In this document: positions 59,925 through 64,000 of the stretch, piece by piece
Position numbering within the stretch: the stretch's first letter is position 1
Layout: each line of letters starts with the position of its first letter
Source of the DNA: Thetidibacter halocola
GTDB taxonomy: Bacteria; Pseudomonadota; Alphaproteobacteria; Rhodobacterales; Rhodobacteraceae
DNA length: 64,000 nucleotides
Reading direction: 5' to 3'
NCBI RefSeq assembly: GCF_018224955.1
Contig: NZ_JAGTUU010000002.1
Location: 434,001-498,000 of the forward strand
Program-made: the position numbers and the translations under genes
The notes under the pieces: model-generated
Seen by the model: only the letters and a program-made list of their open reading frames with translations
What the model was told of the DNA's origin: nothing
Database searches by the model: none

Positions 59925-61603
59925 AGCAAGTCCTCCAGGGATACGGGGCGTTCGGTGCCGACATGGCCCTTGGGATGGGCGCGGCGGATGACGGGGGATG
60001 CGACCTTGTCCGAGATCGGGAAATCCCAGACCGCCGCGCCGCCGGTTTGTGCGAAGCGCGCGACGAGGTCGGGCAGGGTGGACAGGTCTGTGACCCGCTC
60101 GCCCTGCACACCAAAGCCGCGCGCGATGGCGGCGAGGTCGGTATGGCCAAAGACCGCGCCGGTGTCCGGCAATCCATCGTCGCGCAGTTTGTGGATTTCC
60201 GATCCATAGGCGCCGTCGTTCAGCGCGCAGATCAGGATGTTCATGCCGTGGCGGCGGATCGTCTCCAGCTCCTGCACGTGCATCAGCAGGGACCCGTCGC
60301 CGTCGAACAGCACCACTGTCTCGCCGGGGCGCGCGGCGGCAACGCCCATCGCGTAGGAAATGCCGTTGCCGATGGCGCCGAATTCGCGGATCGTCAGGAA
60401 ACGGTCAAAGGGCCGGTCCATGTGCGCGAAGTAGAAAGAGCAATGGCCCGAGGAATTCACCATTTGCCAGCCACCGGGCAGAGCGGCGTCCAGTGCCGTG
60501 ACCACGTCGCGGGGGTCGTGCAGGCCGGGTTCTGCCGGAAAGTCGGCGGTGTCGAAGGGGGTTTCCTTGATCGCCTTGGCCAAGGAATCCGTCCGCCAGC
60601 CGGGCTTCGGAGCGATGCGCGCAGCCAGCGCCTCGACCGTCAGGCGGGCGTCGCCGCGCAGGTGATGCCGCGCATGGACCATGCCCTGCGACAGGGCGCG
60701 GGGATGCGTGTCGATACGCAGGATCTCGGCCTTGGGGAACAGCTTGCCCTTGTCCATGTTGTGCTGCGTCAGCTGCGCGCCGACCGAGATCACCAGATCG
60801 GCCTCGGCAAAGCAGGCCCGTGCGAGGGACGACGAAAAGCCCCCGGCGATGCCAACATGGAAAGGATGGCCGTGGAACAGGCCGCGCGCGGGCAGGGTCG
60901 TGGTCAACAGCGCGCCCAACCGGTCAGCCAGTGCGCGGCAGGCATCGGCCGCGCCGCTTTCCGCCGCGCCAAGACCGGCCATGACGACGATCCGTTTCGC
61001 CTGCCCAATCCGGTTGGCGGCCTGTGCGAGGTCGTCGGGGTTGGGCGGGTTCCGCGAAGGGCGCGGCAGGATTTCGGCGGATGGCACGGGTAGGGCCAGC
61101 GGATTCACAGGCACCTGCGCTTGAAGGTCGAAGGGCACGCCCAGCACCACCGGAACGCGATCCTCCTGCGCCTCGACAAAGGCATCGCGGATCGCCTCGG
61201 CCATGCGCGGGACGTGGTGCAGCGGGCGATAGCGCGCACCGGTCGCGGTGATGAAGGGGGCCTGGTCGATCGCCTGATTATACCAGGACGTGCCCAGCGG
61301 AGATTCGCCGGCGAAGATCACCAACGGGATGCGGGCGCGGACAGCGGCGGGCAGCGCGGTCAGAATCTGCGTCAGCCCGGGGCCACAGGTGACGGTGGCG
61401 ATGCCGGGCTTGCCCGTCTTGCGCGCCCAGGCCGTCGCAGCCGCCACGGCGCAATGTTCGTGCCGGACATAGACCATGCCCACGCCGCGCTCTGCCAGCG
61501 CCGCCGCCCAGGCCATGTTCGCATCGCCCAGCAGGGCAAAGCAGGTATCTGCTCCCTCGGCGGCGAAGACATCGGCGAGGGTCTCGAAGACATGGGTCGG
61601 CAT
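59921..61603 (-). CDS. Thiamine diphosphate-dependent enzyme (acetolactate synthase/decarboxylase-like)
   Basis: A 560-residue three-domain ThDP enzyme. The N-terminal PYR domain has the catalytic glutamate E49 in VRHEHCAVAAATAWAR and TCGPGLTQILTAL; the central domain is VVMAGLGAAESGAADACRALADRLG; the C-terminal PP domain has the ThDP motif LFDGDGSLLMHVQELETIRRHGMNILICALNDGAYGSE. A classical acetolactate synthase would carry more FAD contacts and sit with ilvN, so a decarboxylase or carboligase acting on a 2-oxoacid of this cluster is more likely. The exact reaction is unknown. Confidence 0.88.
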   Translation of the reverse strand: MPTHVFETLADVFAAEGADTCFALLGDANMAWAAALAERGVGMVYVRHEHCAVAAATAWARKTGKPGIATVTCGPGLTQILTALPAAVRARIPLVIFAGESPLGTSWYNQAIDQAPFITATGARYRPLHHVPRMAEAIRDAFVEAQEDRVPVVLGVPFDLQAQVPVNPLALPVPSAEILPRPSRNPPNPDDLAQAANRIGQAKRIVVMAGLGAAESGAADACRALADRLGALLTTTLPARGLFHGHPFHVGIAGGFSSSLARACFAEADLVISVGAQLTQHNMDKGKLFPKAEILRIDTHPRALSQGMVHARHHLRGDARLTVEALAARIAPKPGWRTDSLAKAIKETPFDTADFPAEPGLHDPRDVVTALDAALPGGWQMVNSSGHCSFYFAHMDRPFDRFLTIREFGAIGNGISYAMGVAAARPGETVVLFDGDGSLLMHVQELETIRRHGMNILICALNDGAYGSEIHKLRDDGLPDTGAVFGHTDLAAIARGFGVQGERVTDLSTLPDLVARFAQTGGAAVWDFPISDKVASPVIRRAHPKGHVGTERPVSLEDLL

Positions 61604-61621
61604 GGGCGGCGGGATCCTTTC

Positions 61622-61828
61622 TCAGGCGGGTTGGCGCGGGGTCGGGATGAATTCGGGCTGCGAGAGTTCGGACAGCGCCCGTTCCAGCCGGCGGCGGCTG
61701 TCGAGCAGTGCATTGAACTGGGCGTCGCAGCCCGCGATCGGGCCGGGATAGCCGGTGATCTCGTCACGGACATCGTCAAGGCAGGCGCGCAGCGCATGTG
61801 CTGCGCGGTCGATCGGGTCGAGGGTCAT
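61622..61828 (-). CDS. Small helical protein of unknown function
   Basis: A 68-residue frame between the ThDP enzyme gene (18 bases downstream) and prpF. The product is charged and helix-prone (LDPIDRAAHALRACLDDVRDE, then FNALLDSRRRLERALSELS), with two cysteines, no signal and no membrane segment. The ribosome site is weak. It is reported because the gap would otherwise be unusually long within a tight cluster and because the putative operator lies just before it. Confidence 0.5.
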   Translation of the reverse strand: MTLDPIDRAAHALRACLDDVRDEITGYPGPIAGCDAQFNALLDSRRRLERALSELSQPEFIPTPRQPA

Positions 61829-61854
61829 GGCATGTCTCGCGTCAGGGGCTTGCT

Positions 61855-61870
61855 GTATGCCGCGGTATAC
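61855..61870. promoter_or_regulatory. Palindromic operator candidate
   Basis: GTATGCCGCGGTATAC (61855-61870) is a 16-bp palindrome with one mismatched pair, containing GGTATACC at 61864-61871. It lies in the only gap (61829-61897) between prpF and the genes for the small protein, ThDP enzyme and dehydrogenase. GTATAC-type half-sites are typical of FCD-type GntR repressors; no such regulator is in the window. Confidence 0.4.
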
Positions 61871-61897
61871 CGATTTCGGCGATTCCCGGAAGACTGT

Positions 61898-62998
61898 TCA
61901 TGCCTTGCCCGGCCAGACCGCGGAGGGCACCATGACCTCGCCCCGTGCGACCAACCGGGCGGTGCGCACCAGCCCGGCCGAGCGGATGTCTATTCCGCCC
62001 TTGGTTCGGGTGAAATCCATGACCACGTCGAACGTGCCAGAGGCGTGTTCCACGCCCACGGTCAGCGGCGCGCCGCGCCCGGCGACCCCTTCGGCAAAGG
62101 GTTCGGCCACGGTGCCGGGAAGGATCGAGCAGGCGGCGATGCATTGCGCGCCGGTGACCGCCATCGATGGGTGGCAGGACCACGGCATGAAGTAGCGCGC
62201 ATTGATCGTTCCGCCGTTGCGCGGAGCGGACAGCAGCGTGATCTTGGGAATGACCGACTGAGACACGTCGCCCAGCCCCATCAACTCGCCCGCCTTCAGG
62301 CGGATCGGTTCCATCCGCGCGTAAAGGTCCTTGTTCTCGTCCAGTTCCTGCTGGGTTTCGTAGCCGGTCATGCCAAAGGCGTCGGCGCGGGCGAACATGA
62401 CGGGCATGGCCACGTCCACGATCGTCACCTCGATTCCGTCGATCACGTCGCGCAGGTTGCCCGTGGGCAGCAGCTTGCCAGTGGCAGCGCCCACGGTTTC
62501 CATGAAGCCCATGCGGATCGGCGCGGCGCTGCCCGGCACACCGGGGATCTCTGCGTCGCCGTCATATCGGACGCGCCCGCCCGGCGTCTGGACGACCGAT
62601 TCCACGACGGCCCCGGTGTTGACCGCGTGGATGCGCACCGTGGTCTTGCCGTCCTGCACCGGGACCAGCCCCATCTCGATTGCGGCGGGGGCGACGCCCA
62701 CCATGATGTTGCCGCAGGTGGGCCGGTAATCGACCTCGCGCTTGTCCACCGCGCATTGGGCAAAGAAATAGTCCACGTCGCAATCCGCGCGTTCCGATTT
62801 CGACAGCATGGCGACCTTGGTTGTCACCGCGTTGCCGCCGCCGATCCCATCGATGTTGAGCGGATGGCCCGAACCGCAAACGGCCATCAGGACCTCGGAC
62901 AGGGTGTCGCGATCCTCGGGCAGGTCGCTGCTCCGGAAATACGGCCCGCGCGAGGTGCCGCCGCGCAGGAACAGGTAGGGAATAGCGGTTTGGGTCAT
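61898..62998 (-). CDS. PrpF-family isomerase (4-oxalomesaconate tautomerase-like)
   Basis: A 366-residue protein of the PrpF family, related to diaminopimelate epimerase. The start IPYLFLRGGTSRGPYF, the IDGIGGGNAVTTKVAML stretch, the cysteine motif RPTCGNIMVGVAPAAIEMGLV and the ending GIDIRSAGLVRTARLVARGEVMVP are typical. Characterised relatives are the aconitate isomerase PrpF and 4-oxalomesaconate tautomerase GalD. Next to a tricarboxylate transporter, isomerisation of an unsaturated tricarboxylate or dicarboxylate is the likely role. The transporter gene ends 16 bases before its start. Confidence 0.9.
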   Translation of the reverse strand: MTQTAIPYLFLRGGTSRGPYFRSSDLPEDRDTLSEVLMAVCGSGHPLNIDGIGGGNAVTTKVAMLSKSERADCDVDYFFAQCAVDKREVDYRPTCGNIMVGVAPAAIEMGLVPVQDGKTTVRIHAVNTGAVVESVVQTPGGRVRYDGDAEIPGVPGSAAPIRMGFMETVGAATGKLLPTGNLRDVIDGIEVTIVDVAMPVMFARADAFGMTGYETQQELDENKDLYARMEPIRLKAGELMGLGDVSQSVIPKITLLSAPRNGGTINARYFMPWSCHPSMAVTGAQCIAACSILPGTVAEPFAEGVAGRGAPLTVGVEHASGTFDVVMDFTRTKGGIDIRSAGLVRTARLVARGEVMVPSAVWPGKA

Positions 62999-63014
62999 GG
63001 TTCTTTCCGGTAGG

Positions 63015-64000
63015 TCAGGTCAGGGGCCAGGGCAGGTCGGCCAGCGTTTGCAGGTAGCCGGGCGGCAGGTCGCGCCCGAGAACGGCGGCGAGCCCGGTGA
63101 TGAAGCCGATCCCGATGGCGGTGGCAAAGACCGACCTTGCCCAGCCGAAACGGCCGCGCGTCCGGAAGAAGGCCATCAGGAAGATCGTCATCGCGATGAA
63201 CAGGCCAAAGGTGAAGGTCAGCACGAGAAGGCCAATGAACCATCCCAGCGTCGACCACAGCCCATGCGGTGCCTGCCCCTCTCCCCCGGTCTCAAGGTCG
63301 ATGAACACATCATCGGTGGCGGGCCGCAGCGCCATCCGCGCCAGCAGCGCCAGCGCGCCAGCCAGCGTCACCAGACCGATTGTCAGCGGAAAGACGCGGT
63401 CCTGCAAGCGGCCGACCATCCACGCGTCCCAGGTGGACACAAGCAGATACAGGGTCGCCACGCCGAGGAAGATGAAGGGGGCGGTCTTGCCCCCGGTGGG
63501 GGCGTCGATGTTCTCGCGGATGTTCTTGGACGCCTTGATGCCCACCACGACCGAGACGACCGTAAGTATCAGCAGCGTGACCGAGATCGGCGACAGGAGG
63601 TAATCCCAGCCTGCCTCTGCCGAGCGGCGGAACCGCGCGGCGGCGATCTGGAAGGCCTGGTTGACGAAGATCTCCGTCTGGTTGCTCAACACGAAGCCGA
63701 TCAGGAAGGCCGGGCGCGAATAGTCGAAGCGGCGCAGCAGGATGCCGATGATCCCGATCCCCACCAGCGCCGCCAGGTCCAGCGCCGATTGCCGCGACTG
63801 GAAGGCGGCGAAGGCGATGATCATGAACAGGTAGGGCGCGATGATGGTAAAGCGGATCGTCGTCATTTTGGCGATGTGCTTGGACAGCAGGATGCACAGG
63901 CCAGCGCCGAACACGTTGGCCAGCGCCAGCGACCAGACGATGGTATAGGTGATGTCCAGGTTGTTGCGCACCATCTGCGGGCCCGGCGTCATGTTCAGCA
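63015..64000 (-). CDS. Tripartite tricarboxylate transporter, TctA-TctB fusion, partial at the window edge
   Basis: The frame is open to the right edge, so the N-terminus is missing. The part present begins with the C-terminal half of TctA: MTPGPQMVRNNLDITYTIVWSLALANVFG (including the P-G-P signature), then FTIIAPYLFMIIAFAAFQSRQSALDLAALVGIGIIGILLRRFDYSRPAFLIGFVLS. From about 150 residues before the end it turns into a four-helix region (ISVTLLILTVVSVVVGI, RVFPLTIGLVTLAGALALL, LGWFIGLLVLTFTFGLFIAMTIFLMAFF) like TctB. The large and small membrane subunits therefore seem fused. TctC, the binding protein, should lie beyond the window. Confidence 0.88.
   Translation of the reverse strand, partial: LNMTPGPQMVRNNLDITYTIVWSLALANVFGAGLCILLSKHIAKMTTIRFTIIAPYLFMIIAFAAFQSRQSALDLAALVGIGIIGILLRRFDYSRPAFLIGFVLSNQTEIFVNQAFQIAAARFRRSAEAGWDYLLSPISVTLLILTVVSVVVGIKASKNIRENIDAPTGGKTAPFIFLGVATLYLLVSTWDAWMVGRLQDRVFPLTIGLVTLAGALALLARMALRPATDDVFIDLETGGEGQAPHGLWSTLGWFIGLLVLTFTFGLFIAMTIFLMAFFRTRGRFGWARSVFATAIGIGFITGLAAVLGRDLPPGYLQTLADLPWPLT

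Noticed and set aside
59921-61603. Acetolactate synthase large subunit (ilvB)
   Set aside because: No ilvN or ilvC neighbour, and it lies in a carboxylate uptake cluster coupled to a D-2-hydroxyacid dehydrogenase.
61121-63013. A 630-codon plus-strand frame across prpF and the ThDP gene
   Set aside because: Antisense to well-supported genes, with low-complexity shadow composition and no ribosome site of note.
1-64000. CRISPR array, transposon, prophage or genomic island
   Set aside because: No regularly spaced repeats, transposase, integrase or attachment-site duplication was seen; the only tRNA gene is not followed by an integrase or repeated 3' end.

Overview
The window looks like a chromosomal segment of a marine-type alphaproteobacterium of the order Rhodobacterales (Roseobacter group). 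Reasons seen in the sequence: very high G+C, dense gene packing with ATGA and TGATG stop/start overlaps, the RegB-SenC-RegA redox control cluster, a long-leader HslV, a comF-grxC-nitrilase start, a DUF2853 gene, and many ABC and TTT uptake genes. No rRNA, CRISPR array, transposase, integrase or prophage gene was found. The taxonomic call is inference from gene content, not a database match.

Layout. 1-5.6 kb holds housekeeping genes (comF end, grxC, nitrilase-family hydrolase, MarR regulator, recO, pgsA, moaD, moaE, ubiG, proline iminopeptidase). 5.7-11.2 kb is a complete Dpp/Opp-type peptide importer (two permeases, a fused double ATPase, a Tat-exported binding protein), closed by a terminator and followed by a 32-codon small membrane peptide. 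11.4-13.8 kb carries hslU, hslV and trxA on the minus strand, with a striking AT-rich tandem palindrome between hslV and hslU. 13.8-22.2 kb is a minus-strand run tsaE-amgK-murU-addB-addA (cell-wall sugar recycling and double-strand break repair). 22.2-26.6 kb is a PAS protein, regB, senC and regA. 26.6-38.4 kb mixes small enzymes, ahcY, a LysE/GlxA pair, DUF proteins, EVE/YciI, gpsA, tsaD and hemD. 38.4-43.4 kb has the mitofilin-like and HemY-like pair, tRNA-Thr(CGU), efp and divergent epmA.

The accessory and most interesting part is 43.4-64 kb. First, an AraC-type regulator faces a plus-strand operon: aldehyde dehydrogenase, Liv-type ABC binding protein, LivH, LivM, LivG, LivF with a ~165-residue proline/alanine-rich tail, a second aldehyde dehydrogenase and a flotillin. 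Second, a LysR regulator faces a TauE/SafE exporter, acyl-CoA dehydrogenase, class III CoA-transferase and hotdog hydratase, which together look like a CoA-thioester route for an unknown organic acid. Third, at the right edge, a TctA-TctB fusion transporter (cut by the window), a PrpF-type isomerase, a small protein, a ThDP-dependent enzyme and a D-2-hydroxyacid dehydrogenase form an apparent tricarboxylate or dicarboxylate uptake and catabolism cluster with a palindromic operator candidate. The substrates of these three clusters cannot be read from the sequence.
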